Assembly: GCF_036884655.1 (NCBI RefSeq)
Contig: NC_088337.1
Location: 33,276,501-33,340,500, forward strand
From: Musa acuminata AAA Group
Taxonomy: Eukaryota; Streptophyta; Magnoliopsida; Zingiberales; Musaceae
DNA length: 64,000 nucleotides
Direction: 5' to 3'
The notes under the pieces were generated by a model, which ran no database searches, was not told the origin of the DNA, and worked only from the letters and a program-made list of their open reading frames with translations. Of this stretch, positions 47,106-62,100 are shown one piece after another. Numbering within the stretch: position 1 is the first letter of the stretch; each line of letters opens with the position of its first letter. The translations under genes and the position numbers were made by a program.

Positions 47106-50100
47106 GATGTCTATTACAATATTGTAAATAAAATCACAACAGTTCCAATGATGATCATTACTTTAAGGCTTTAAGCTACATCACTCCAGTACTATCAATA
47201 AAGGAAATAAGCAGTTGCACACTGTATTAGATATATTACTAAAATAAATAAATTCTATCATGGAAAAAAAAGCATCCTTGAAAAATTAACCTTGAAAATA
47301 CACAATGTTAAATTATGGTACATGAAGTACAATTCAGATACATCACATGGTAGAACTGCAACTAGTAATATCAGAAACCAGCAACATGTTGATCAGTAGT
47401 ATATGGAATCAGGATTGATGTCCAATGGCATGGGATCATCACAATACTTTCCACTTAAGATACAGTCACGGGAAGCATGCCCACCTCTGGCATTAGTTAG
47501 TGTGTTGTGTGCTAATAACTTTCTAGGATGGTTATTTTGAACATGGTTTCAGATACCAATTAGCACATGGTATGGCATGTACCAATCAGTAATTACCGGT
47601 CCATGGAGAGTACATGGTCCTGTACCAAATAATACTTTTATTATTTTTTTGGGATGACTGCAACCAGTTCGGATGTTATACCACACCAATACATTATTGA
47701 AACAATATCACATTGAGATTTTAATCCTTGTCTTGAATTATGCCAATTTGTGTTGACAAGACTTCTGCAGAATTAATATGATTCCACCATGCACAAAGGA
47801 TATGGAATATCTCCAAGATGACTAATCACATCACAACAGCATTTTGCCGTAAGAGAGTAAAGTTGCTTTCATCTCACATGTCAAAGAGAGTGTGATGCAT
47901 ATCCATATCTATTGCCTAATTTTTGGTGTAACAGATCTGCTGAATCCAATATTGTAACATGAAATACACAGTAAGTTGTTCATACCCTTGCACTCATTAT
48001 AACCAAATGGAAAATGTCTGGTGGTATATGCAAGTCCCATCTTGTTGCAAGTCGAAGAATACATTTTGCAGCAGCTAATCTAAGGTGAACCTTGTCACTT
48101 TGACTGCAAAGAAAGTTCAAAGAAAAAAATGTCTGGGTTTGCTACATAGAAATATATCGATAATATAGGAAGAAAGTGAAAGTTAAATAAGCACCGGATA
48201 ACATAAGAGAAAGCTACCAAGTTCATCAGAAAAAAAGCTACGTAGAAATATATCTAATATTTATCTGGGTTTGCTGTATCAATACCAAGGTTTGCCGTAC
48301 CGGACTGTACTGCCCGGTACGGGCAGTACGTACCGGTCTGACAGGCCAACGGTACGCGGACCGCCCCGTACCGTACCGAGTACTGTAGCAGTGTACAGTA
48401 ACACTATAACAGTGCACAGTGCTCGGTACACGTGAGTGTACCGCTCGGTACACCTGGGTGTACCGAGCAGTATACCGTACCGTACCGGTACCGAGCACGG
48501 GTCGAAACGCCGGTACGGTACGATACGACGAACCTTGATCAATACATACTAATTGGTACGAGCGGTACGCACCGGTTCAACAAGATACTAATACGTGGAC
48601 CGCCCTCTACCAAGAGGTACCAATTATTTGACCCATATCGAGCGATATGAGGTTTGTACCGAGCGATAACGATCAAAATCTGATCGTTACTGATCTGTAC
48701 TAGTCGGTAACAGTCGGATTTCGATCATTACCGATCAAGGGCTGATATTGCCCTATTTCAAACGATCAATTTAACCGTTTGAGGCTTAGAAAAGGTTTTT
48801 AAGCTCTTTCCTTCTCTCTCATTCAACTTATTTCACTCTCTCATAATCTTCTTCACTCACATCTCTCTCTTATTCTCACATTTTCATTCTCCTAAACTCA
48901 ACAAAACTATGATTTATGGATTGAATCAAATTTAGGAGAATTAAAAGGAAAAACACTCTAATCAAGAGATATATATCCACTTTTTATTTTTTTATTGAAT
49001 GATTAAACCTATTCTATGTGGTATATGACTTAATGTCTAATATATTGTTTGATATGTTTTTGATGATAGAATATTGTTAATTAAGGAATAATTATGAATT
49101 TTAATATAATGATTAGTGTTTAATATTGATTTCTTCAAAATTAGACACTCAATAGGTCAGATCTTTATATTTTATGCATATTAAGAATTGAATCATATGT
49201 TTGTGATGGTATAATAAGTTTAATTAAGTTTTTTTTAATGCAATGATTAATGATTTTAATGATGATTTAATCAAAATTTGATCGATATTGAATCAATTTA
49301 CATTATTTTTGCTAAAATTATACTAAATTTATATTTATTTTTAACTTAAAAACTCTAATCTAAATTTTCAGATATTTTTGAAGATTTTTTTATGATTTTA
49401 GACGTACTGTCAATAAGCCTCGACGTACTGTCGATATACCTCGGTACATATCGTACCGAGCAGGGCTCCTCAGTACACATATACGAATTGAAATTGCAAT
49501 TCTTGATATTTATTAGAATTGATGTACAAGATCAGTATAAAAAATATTGATCATCATTAATAACTTGGAGACAAATCATTCTGCATGATAGATTCTGGAT
49601 CAATAAATATGTGAACGCCATGCCTAGTTCAGATTTCCAGGTTGGCAATGGCATTCATTTGAGTCCACTAGTTTCAGTTTACTCATGGACGGTGTCTCTT
49701 CAAAGTTTGGCTTAATGGTCATGAATAAAAATTCAAATCAATGTTATAAATCTTGGTTCAATACCAAGTTTGGCAATGTACTAGACCAGTACAATAATGG
49801 TGTACCAGGCAGTATACCGACTTATACCACCCAGTACCAAAAATGTTGAAAATACTAATGATCTGTAATGGACCATATCGTCCAATACTAGTCCATTGTT
49901 GGACTAGTAAATATTGATTGGTATGAATCCTTGATTCAAACTAAAAATTATACACTGCAACCAACGACACAGGAATTTAGTGATGACTACTAGGAGTCTG
50001 ATCTCCAGTTGGATTTCCTGTCATATAAAATATATGTTCACAATAAGGATCCAAAAATCATACAAAGAATGCTTATGTACAAAAAAATTGAGAAAACAAA

Positions 50101-53100
50101 CATTGTAGAGAAAAGGTAAGACGAGCTGTCCAGAGGATGAAGTGTAGCCCTGGGCTAAAACAGCATACTTGGTAAAACTATTGGCCAGACCAGTAGCTGG
50201 TTAATCACTAGAAACATTCCAAAAAATTCAATAGAACTGACACTCAAAGAGAAAACAGAAACTACTGTAAAAAGGATTACAACAGCAAGTTTGATGAAGC
50301 ACAAAATTAATGACGAATACAAAAACTAATCTGGAAAATCATACTTGAATTCTGCTGCTTCTTACCTTAAAATATTTTCATTGATGGTTCCAATTCCAAG
50401 TATCATGTCTGACAGGATGTTGAAGAATTCTTTTATTTCATGCCGGATCTGTGACACTTCATGTGGCAAAAAACTTTTGGCCACTGATTTCAACCCGTAC
50501 ATCTAAAGGAATCATACAAGATCCAACCAAATCTCATATTATATGATTTAGTAAAATATGATTAGTGATAGAAACATGACTTAGTTGTTCAAGTATAATT
50601 CCATACTTCAAATAAACTTAAAAAAGAACAATGAGAAACCAATAAAAAAGTATAATCTCTAGGCATTGACCATACACTAACTTGATCAGAAGATGGAAAA
50701 GTTATTATCATAGGATGAGCAACAATATTTTCTACTATTCACTACAATGCAAAATGTTTGTTTGCAAGTTCGAGGAGACTTGACACAACAAACAAGTACG
50801 GGACCATGATACTAGAATAGCTTAAAGGAATATTTAGACTATCAATTTTGATGAAAACATAGTTATAAGTTTGGGAAGTTACAGATAATTATTGAACTTG
50901 GTAATGACAAGTCTCCAGCTCATGGTTTACAAAGATGCAAGGATAAGAGAGACGATCTAGTTATAGCCAAATATTATGTTGCATATAATTACTTTCCTTG
51001 ACAACCCAAACAATCTAGTTATAGCCACACAAAGAAGGTCCCAAAATTAGAAGGCAATGCATGCAACTAAATAGCTATTAAGTATTAATTTGCTCCCTCA
51101 CAAAAAATACTTTAATACTTATGGTGACAAAAGTTAATCGACAAATAGTTGTGGAGGAAGGTGGAAACCGATGATGGATGAAGCTGGAGAGGACAACAGA
51201 CAAAGCTACAGCAATAAATAGACGAAGTTGCATCAGTGAACCGAGGAGAGAGAGAGAGACAAAGCCCCAAGGTGAACCGAGGAGAGACAAAGCCCCAAGG
51301 TGTTGCGAGGCGCTTGGGTCTCGCTTCGCCTAAGCGCCTTTTGAAAACACTGATCCCCTCTTATCTCCCTCTTTCTCTTTGGCTTGAGTTGACCATCAAG
51401 TCATCACACCATGAATCAACATATTAGTGTGTATCAAACTCATACCGATTCGAACAACAATACTAATCTCAAAGAAACTTCAAACTTTGTTTTCGACTTC
51501 AAAATTTGTGGATGCTCATCTTTATTTTCCTATTCTGCAAAGGATGCTAGTGTTCAATAAGTAAAATACTTATATTACAATGGTGCAAAATAGATACCAA
51601 ATATATATGGTTAAAATCATATGTAATTATGATTCATAATATCTAAAACTGGTATTATCAATGGGTTTGAGGAACATTCTGATTTTCTATTAGGTGATGG
51701 GTTCAAATGTGACCCAAACAGTCTTAGCCCAGAGGTCAGCCGTTCAGTAGATTTATCTGCTCAACCCAAACAGTTTACAAAACAATGATCTAAGGAGAAA
51801 AGGTTGCCATTTGGCAAAGAATAGAAATATTTGTATAACTAAAAAGGATTGCAACATAAGTAGGGAAAAAGCAATACAGTGAGTGACTTGATAACATATG
51901 TTTTTTAATCCATTTGTTTATCTACCAGCTCCTGAGCAACTTTATCATTAAATGTAACACAATAATTGTTTAATTGTCAATAGCAGTTCATCTTAGTCCA
52001 AGTCGGGAAATACCCTGAGAGTTTGTGGAACCAAATATACTACTCAATCATTGGAAACAATCCATGCATTCAACAAACTACTAAATAATCTTGCACAAAC
52101 CTTCAATTTGCAGGATAAGCTACATAAAGCGCCATCATTGGAGGATGCTTGATCTGAGTCCACCTATATAGAATCAAAGGTAAATAATGCCTAAGCTTCA
52201 AGCTAAACCTTTGAATTTAATATGGTGAACAAGAATGATGACCCTATAATCCTGTTCTAATAAAATAAGCAACTCAGGATGAGTATGTCAAGATTAACGT
52301 GAGATTACCACCTTTGAACATAAAAGCTTTTGGATAATGAATTGCATTATTTGCTTCTTGTATAGTTCATATGTTGATGGGGAATACTGTGAAATGCAAC
52401 CCAAAGACTGCAGCAGAGTCGGGATATGGCGTCCATGATACAGAGAGTTCACAACTTTCTGGAAGAAAAGATTGGAATTAAATTAGTCACCTCACAGACT
52501 ACCAAGCTTTACAAGGGCATCATTTATTATGTATTTTAAAGAAATAATTAAATCACCAGCAAACTTATCACGAATCCTGCAAAAACAAATATTGCTCATC
52601 CACAAAGCAAGTTTAGCCGAAGAGTAGTGTCCATTTTTTACAAGAGAAACAGTTTTCAAAGCTTGGACTTAACAAATGGCAACACTCAGCTTATGTAGAA
52701 TTGAGCACCATAATACCCATTGTTAATGATTGTGCTAACATCAATAAGTAAAGAAACAAGCATGGCTGAATTCATTAAGTCCCTCTGTCCACCATCTCAT
52801 CTTCTAGTCTAGCTGTTAACATCAAGCTCAACATTTAATGTTTCAATCTAATGGAGAGCCCAGGATGCTCATCCACTCCCTTCTGTTGTTGTACTTTACA
52901 TTTTTAAACAATTAATGTCATGGCTCGGGCTTCATAGGCTAACTGGCATATCAACTTCGTTTGGTCTAAACCACTGATCAACATGCTTAAGTTGAAGTTG
53001 ATAGTAGTACACTTATCAAACCCTTATAAGCCAATCTTAATCTTGCTCACTTCCAATGTGGGACGAATCAGGGGTGTTACAATCTCCCCCACTCAAAGGC

Positions 53101-56100
53101 TCGACGTCCTCGTCAAGGCCCAGCATAACCCGGATCAAACCCTAGCATAGTGCATGCATATGAAACATAGCCCAATTGTGGCTCCACACCGTGACAAGTC
53201 CTCTGACTCCATCCATAAGTAGCCCTTTCCTACTCGAGCCCCCTCACCATGCCCAAATACTAGGTCGGCTCTGATACCAAATGTCATGGCCCGAGTCTGA
53301 TGGGTTAACTGGCCTATAACTCCGTTTGGTCCTAACCACTGACCAAAATGCTTAAGTTGAAGTTAATAGTAGTACACTTATCAAACCCTTATAAGCCAAT
53401 CTCAATCTAGCCCACTTCCGATGTGGGACTAATCAGAGGTGTTACAATTAATACATAGCTGCCTTTCTTTTTGACTGTGCATAAAAGAAAATCAACTCCA
53501 ACAATCCACAAGGGGGATGAATGTCACAACCATTGGACTTACCAATCAGCCATGACATGATAATTTTTATTCACAATCAAAACTCAGAATGTGAAAAAAA
53601 GGATCTTTTAGCTGAATGTAGTATTAATAAACTGAAAGAGCATTGCATAAGTTTCAATTTAACGGAGGATGATAACCGATAATCCGTTACCTCTTTATTT
53701 TGGTTACATTACCTCGCATAAGTTGGAAAAGATAGGATCATCAGGAGCATGAATGAGAGAAGATATTGCAGAAACAGCATATTTAGACTCGGTGCGTGTT
53801 CCTTCAATGCATTTCCGTTCCAGAAATAAGTAAATGTCACTGAACATGAAGATAAGATACAGGAAGTTAGCTTTCTGGTATTCGAATAAATGTCGTGAGG
53901 TAGAGTAGGGTTTACAGAATGCAAATGAAGGTTAATACAGAAATGGTACATTAAAAGATCTTCAACAATTGTTTCTTATGTTAATCAATAGCAAACATAA
54001 GATTTCGATGAAACATGCATCTTGAAATGACATTTCAAAATAATAAGCAAAGTAATTGGATGATCAATTTTCTCAGTTTATGTTGACAAATTATAAATTG
54101 AAGAAATACAAATAACTGAAATCCTTATTTAGGAAAATTTTCTAGAAGGCTAAAAAACAGTAATATGTATTTGTATACCAACAGAAACACCAACATCATG
54201 CAGAACATTATTAAGAAATAATTCTCATCAAATGCTGAAGATATAGTGCACTCGACAGCCACAATGACATCTAAATATTGTTACTAAATCAGAAAGCCCC
54301 AGAATGTTTCTTATGCACATAGAAAGCTAGAGCAAACACTGGGAAGATGTCAGCAGCAGCTGACATTCTAAACATTGATGCTCTTGCTAAAATCTAGTGT
54401 TCTTCATTTGACTAGTTAGCTACCATACTTAGCCTTCAATTAATCTGTGGATCAATTCTCACTTTTCATAAATCAAGTTTAAAGGATTTTTTACATATCT
54501 AATTCAAATATAAAACAAGAAAGGATATGCACAACATGAAACAAATGCGATCATCCATGACATACTTGAATACCTTCAAATTGTTACCTGAGTGCTATAG
54601 AAACATGGCGACCAGCTATTGATAAAATCTGAAGAGACTTTTCGTTTAACAATGTAGCATTCATGGAAAACAATTTAAGCAGACAGTCTTCTCCTCCTCT
54701 TAGCAATGTTGGGTATATGGATAAAATAACCTACATCAGACAAAGAATCCACATTTCACTCAGCATGAACTAGAAGTAAAATAACATATATATATCATCA
54801 TTGTTCTAACTATACAGAGTATTTTATAGATTATAACATAAGCCAACACTACTGAGAGGAGACCTGAAAAATGCAATATGTTACATGAATTAAAAATACG
54901 AGCATGCAAACAGTATGAAAGATACTAGGCTTCCAAACCTTTTTCCCACTCAAATGGTGTTGACAAAAAAACAGAAATCAAAATCGAGAGAAGAATTGAC
55001 AAAAACTAATACGTATCCTCACTATGACTGATGGGAAATATCAATTCATTTGCCGTTGGAAGTATGATATGAAATATCTCCATCTATTGTTGAAAGGTTA
55101 ACAGAGTGCAGTAATGTATTTTCATTCGCTGTTGACAGTGTCACTGGATTACCGATGTGCAACTATGTTATATGTGGATGCTACTTGACAGAAATTTACA
55201 TTGTGTTATATTGCACCGAAATTGATGCATGATTTCATTTATTACATAAGAATTATTATTCTTTATAATGATTCATAAGTTCTAATTTGATGCAAAAATA
55301 TGACAAAGAACTGATTTAGTTTCATTTCACAGGGAGGTGGTAGTATATAATAATTAAAATTGTTTCATGAGTATTAAAAAATACTTTTATTTTTCAAAGC
55401 TTCCTACTCAACATAATTGTTAATATATTCTTATTTTATATTTATTTTTAAAGCAAGCTCTCGAACTATGGATTTTGAAATGGGTAGATTGCGCATGATA
55501 CAATTATATCAGTACAGAGTTGTACATGGAGGCATGACAGATATGGATAGATGTAGCTCAGGTGCCTAAAATATCAAATACACAATTATCCGCACCTGAA
55601 TATCAAATAAAGCCATGTAAGCCACCACCCTTCAAATTGGAAAACAATAGATTAAAACCCCAGTTCCAACTTCTTATTAGAAATAAGGAGCGAAAGAGAG
55701 ATTATAGTTAACCAAACAACAGGCTAATGATGGTAAGATTATAATGATTTGATGACCAACTCATAATAAGTAATGTTTTGTATTTCTTTATTATACTCTG
55801 GACTTTGTCAACCTTCATATTTGTCATGTCATGTTAAAAGAGATGGATGGAGTTAGCATTCCAATTAAGAGAAGATAGCAATTAGAGACTAATCAAATGA
55901 AACACAAACTACATACTTGCTCTTTTCAAATATTGAAATTCATAACTAAAAATCATGTAACTTGAAGGATTACAATATAAAACTTTTCTGCACTTGACAT
56001 ACATCTAGTGCACTCTGTTGCTTCTTGACTTTTTTATTCAAAAATATAGATAGAGTGAATTAAACAGCATTAATTACACTACTTTACAATATAATTAGAA

Positions 56101-59100
56101 AAAATCACTTCTACTTGTAAACATATGAATATATAGGTTTAAAAGCATAACGGTGAACAAAAAAAATCACTGTCAGCAAGTTGCAAACAATGCATAACAA
56201 AATAAAATGCAAGACAAAAATCTCATAAATATATCCATTGTCATAAGACAATCAAAAACCAAAAATAGGAAAGAACTTTAACATAACAAGGAAATGAAGA
56301 AGTCTTCTCTATCTGCAGCTAATTGGCTTCTCCCACAAGAATGTCTTAAATAAGAAAACCTGCTACCAAGCATATACATGAATATTGAGGAATATATATT
56401 GTTATCAAGATTTTTCCAAAGTTGAGACTTGAGAGCTCTTAACTCTATTTAGCATGATAAATGTGAAATATACATATGGATTGTTCAAACGTAAGCATGC
56501 TTTGGTGAAAATTATCAACAAACATCACTTCAATGCATAAAGTTGCATCCCATGAAGTAAATAAAGAAAGCACTTACAATAAGAAGATCTACTTTAGAAA
56601 CTTGCGCGTACTTGGTTCGATCATCGTTTCCAGATATGACTTCTTCCATAATATAACGAACATGCTCGGCACTGAATATTGAATACGAACATTTTGTGGA
56701 AAGTGTACTAAGAAAATCATAAGTTGGATGTTTATCCCCAAGCTGCTTAAGCAATGAAACCTATAAATCCATGCAAATGAATAAAAAGACTAGTAACACT
56801 ATAAAGTAATTTAAATCTTAACTAAGTGGCAAATAAAAGAACTTACACCACAATATGATTTTTTTTATCAACAACCTCTGTGAACAGAGGGCTATAAAGT
56901 AAAGATATATATAAGGATCCAGACATACATGCTATATGTCAAATCAGGAATAATTATTATTCAATATGGACGAATTGGAGAGCTTTTGACTGATACATCA
57001 TAAAATGAAGTTTTATATTAGTTTAAAAATTTAAAGCTATGCATCAACCCAAATAATAAAATATAATTAAATACCATTCTTAAGCCTAAGCCATCCATCA
57101 TGGAAAATTTATTCTTTTGCAAAATAGTACATGAAAAAAGTAATCAATTGGTTGTCCAATACATATATCATACTAATCATTTCATTTATAATACACATCA
57201 TATTAATCATTTCATTAAAAAATATTTTCACTGACTTTGCATAACATTCCTATTTGCAATGATATAATCAATGTCCACTCATTATTTTTTTTATATGATT
57301 TCCTTCATTGCCCTTTGTGTTCCAATAAAAATATGGCTTCCAATAACATCTGATGAGGTAACTGATACAAAGCTATGAAGACCAACATATGGACCACCAA
57401 CCTTGAGTGACTATAGGAAGTATTGCATGAAAAAAGGTAAACCTAATGGCTACATAGAAGGCTACTATAAGAAGTTTATATAAAAAGGTGAATGAATGAA
57501 ATGAAGGCATTCTTAACAGCTTTAACAATAAACCAAAACCTGATTAACGCAACAAAGCAAAAGGAAAATCAAAGGACTACCATAATTTCCAACACTTATA
57601 AGTAAATGAAGAATGCTTTAAAAAAATCGTACCCGAGTAGAGTAGGCAGCAGAAGAAGACATGTCTTCATCAACCAATTCAAGCAATGACTTAAAAATAT
57701 TGCTATCTGTAATCTGATGCAATTTTTGAAAGCACTCCACCGCTTTAGAGGAATCTAGGAATGCGGTAGACATCTTCATAAATGATGTCAAAATTCTCAT
57801 ATGCATTTCTTCTGAAGCATTCTCCTGAAATTTGTGTTTAACTACTAATTCAGTAACTTCTCAATTTAAAATAAACATATCAAGAATTTTGTTCTGCAAT
57901 TACACACTAGTATCAGGATCCGAAGAATGCTTAACTCTAAACTAAAGAACTAAGAAGTATGAGAAACGACGCAAGATAGTAGGTAAATAGCAAGATTGTG
58001 AAAGATGAAAGACGAAAATAAGAGTGACATTTTAAAAGCGATGAATGTTATGTAATCAAAACCTAAAGTAGACAATACAAAGTAACTTGTACCACTTCTA
58101 GAAATAGCCCCTGAAGAGAATGCTTTGCTTAGTATTCTTATAAAGCCAGGTCAATCATCATATACAACATGCACAAACTGTCTAATTCATGAAAAATACT
58201 AAATGAAAATTCTTTATATTGTACAACAATAATAAAGTAGCACCAAATGGATGTTAGCCACAGAAAATCTAATGATGACATCACAGGCCTCTTAACTAGA
58301 TTAACTTAGGAAGCATGCCACCTAAGTGTTAATACTGCAATTTTTCCTCCTGGAAATCTTGCTCCAAGATCAATATTTTGTAACAAAGTGATCAGTACCA
58401 GCCAGTATTATTTTTTATTATTTTTTTACAAAAATACCAGGTGGCATACCAGTTGCTATGGGTCAGTATACCATATACAGACACCACACTAGTCCAGAAC
58501 AATCATTTTGTACCCTAATTGAAACAAAAGATGGCATCAGCATGGTTAACCTTCTTGCGAGAAACCTTTTTTGGAGGACAAACTAAATTTGCTAGATATG
58601 TGCATTTTTAGATGTTACAAAATCAAACAAGGAGAACTGACACATAGATTAAGAGATATATGCTATTTATTCTTATGTTTTACATGATCAACAAAAAAGA
58701 TGATAGTTAACATTTTAAGACTTAAAAAAAAATTACCACTTAATGACCAAAGAATTTGGTGAGAGATGACAATCTACAGCTAAAGGATAATAGAGTTGTA
58801 CAAAAATTAATATGTTCCAACCAAATACTGGATGAAATAGTAAAGAAATAGGGATAGAGCAAAGATTCAAATTCATGATCTACTAGTAGGAAAAGGAACA
58901 ACCTCGTATACACTACCCATCACACACAAGTCAGATGAAAGATTAATGGGTCTAATGCATGCAACACAACAGTGCACATAAAAAATTAACGGTTCTTGCA
59001 AGAAGGCCCATATGCAAGTAGTTTGAACCTTTAAGAACTGGATCAGATGTCAACAAAAATGTGTAGAATGGGGATTCAATCTCAAAACATGGACTAATAT

Positions 59101-62100
59101 TTTCAGAAGTGATAAGAAAAAATCAAGATTTTAATTCAAAAATATTTATCAAAATAAAGGTTGTTTTAACAAAAAAGGCAAAAAAAAAAAGCCTTGTTTA
59201 GAGCATGCCTCTAAATTTTTATTTTCTGGTTGTAAGAAGTATGTCACTAGTTTAGATAGCACACCTAAAGTAGACATCAGATGACAGAAGTTTCACAATC
59301 TTCAACTGGGAAATGTTTCTTCTAGGATTAAGATCAAGTCTGTAAATACAAAGGCTAAGATCTTATGTTATAACTTTCTAATGTAATTTAGAAGTCCAAA
59401 GTCACAGGAATGAGAACATAGGGTAGAAAACTCAGAAGATGATTTGCTCTTTTATAAAATGTCTACTGAAGCAAAGTTTCTTGCAGTTTTTGGCTTTTCA
59501 CTGTTAATTTAAAAATAAAATATGCTATGTGGATAATTAATTACCTTCCATAATGACAGACTAGTGAGCAAAACAATCATGAAAAGCTAGTGATCTAATC
59601 AAAGAGAGGACAAAATGCTGTTGCACACACAGGTGAAGCCATATAGTAGAACGAAAGTAAACAAGGAATAGCCATCAAAACTGTAGAACAAGTAATATCC
59701 ACAGTGCTCAAGACTAGTAAGAAAACAAAAAGGATTACTCTATAACACACCACATTATGTCCCATAACATTACAACTCAGGAGATGTAGAGAAAATATTT
59801 CTTGCTGTTGAAAGTGCTGATAGAACATACACAGGCTTAAAATAGAAACTAAAACCGTTGAGGACATTTTGAAATGTGTTTGGGCAAATCTAAAAATTTG
59901 AACCAACTTAACCTATGGTAATGGCAGAGCCAGTGCTTATGCAAGTCTTTATTTCAAAATAAAGCAAAAAACAGATGATGTGTATGCACATTGGTAGATG
60001 TTACCTAACAGGCTAACACTTTCAAGCAAATGCAGTTTGCATTACTTCCCTATCAACTGCCAAGTGGTTATTACCTTTTCTTCATCTCGCAGAGCAAAAT
60101 ATACTTTCAGTTCCATCTGCAACCTGAAAACAATTGGTATCACATATGGAAGACCACATTTTCAAGTTAAAACTTAAAAGACCACAGACATGCTTATACC
60201 TCCACTTTTGATATAAGATGGATTTTAAAGCCTTTATGTGAGGCAACTTGAAAAGCGAGAAAAAAGCAATCCAATGTTTTGTCCTTTCTTTTATGGAAAG
60301 TGATGCTGGAAAGAGATCTTCTGCAAAGACCAGTTCGATGTTCTGTGGCCTGTGGTATCTTGTCACATTTTAACACAAATTGATTCAAGCAGCAAATCAA
60401 AAAAGGGTTAAAGGACAATAGTCAAACCTGAATTCCTTGCATTCCTTGTCGAAGCATAAAAGTAACATTTTGCAGGGAATTTGTTCATAGTGATCATTGA
60501 GTGTGAGGACCCCCTCAGAACACCTACTACAGTATACACGATATAACTCTAGTAGCTTTTCCATCACTTTCTTTCTAACAGAAACCTGCAGAACAATACG
60601 TGAGAAAGCACAAGCGCAGACGATTCATTTTGAAGGAACTGAAAGCTAGTAACCTTTTTATCACGAAGCCGTTCTACAGCTTGTAGTATTATCTCAGATG
60701 GAAAACATGTCAAGCTAGATTTAGCAAGATCACAGACTGCAAACACAGCTTCTGTTCTCACTTTATCATCAAAGTCTAATAATCTTCCTTCAAGTGCAGC
60801 TGCTAGCAAGTATATGAGATGTAAAAAATTTGCAATACAACATTTAGCACAAGAATTTAACGGCAAGATATATGATCTCACCAAGAATATCACGTGCTTC
60901 ACTGCCAAATGGGTGAGCCAAATAGCATTCTCTAGCATGCTCAATTGCAGCAATTCGAACTTCTAGGGATTTATCAGATAATCTTTTCAAGAACTCAACA
61001 AAGACTGTATGGAATTTCTGACTGAAGTTGAGCTCAGATTGGGCAAGAAGCTTTCCAACCAAGTGAACAGCCCTTAAGCGAATATCGACCTGATCAACCT
61101 GCCAATAAAACACAGGTTATAATAGGATCTGATGCAAGAATACTTCAAGCGAAAATATAACAGTGGTTCTCAGTACATACTAGTAGTTCATGGGTCAAGT
61201 TTGGGATGACGGCTACAAGAATCTGAGGAGCACATTGATATAACTTCAATATAATTTCATGGTACAACTTTTTAAATTCATTTGCAGAGGCATCATTGTC
61301 AAAAATGCAGGAAGTTAAAAAACCATGAATTGGGGACTCCAGCTTCCCAGCACAATTCTGGATCAGAGATACGGCAAGTTTGGAGGCTGCACCCTGTGAA
61401 TAAGTAGTTAGGGCAAGTCAGTAGATGTAGATTGTTAAATACATCTTACATTTACATGTTGTTTTAACTGTTCAATAAGAAGGCTAAAGGATCAGTGAGC
61501 CAGAACATTCTCTAGGATTTCAATGAGATACAATCCCTACTTAATGATATCTACTAGCCACATGCATCCATGAACCACCCATAACAAATAGATAGAGATC
61601 AACAATCACAATTATCCAACGTAGATTTATTAGTTCCCGATAATGCAAGATGAAAACTAAAAATATAAAATCAATGAAAAGAATATGTAAATCTTGAGAA
61701 AGGCTATTTATACCAAACAAAAAGGATACGTAAGAACATCTTACTCTGAAAGTTCTAGCATGATTGTTGATCTATCTTCCCTCACACTTAATTATAAGAA
61801 AAAAAAATATTGGGTGAGGTTTTTTGAAACAGTACCCATGAAAGGGACAAAACAACAACTATCAAGTCAACCCACCTGAATAAAAAAAAATTAGCATTGA
61901 AACCTTGTGGATCAACACTAAATAGCAAGAAACTGAAACCTCTTTATACGGAAAATACATCATACTTTTAGTTTTAGGTTACTGTTAATTTACCAGAACA
62001 AGCCAGTTTACCATATATACATTTAAAAGCCACCAACATAAGCAAGTTAACTCCTCAATTGTGCAAAAGGTGCCATGTTACAGAATTTCTCAGGCAACAT

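Noticed and set aside
48286..48745. CRISPR-like array of repeated ggtacc words
   Set aside because: No constant repeat/spacer periodicity; the words are palindromic pieces of a plant MITE in a nuclear intron.
52916..53446. A Cassandra-type TRIM carrying 5S rRNA in its LTR
   Set aside because: A short agtagtac word recalls 5S rRNA, but the conserved 5S internal promoter boxes are not present, so only the general TRIM call is made.
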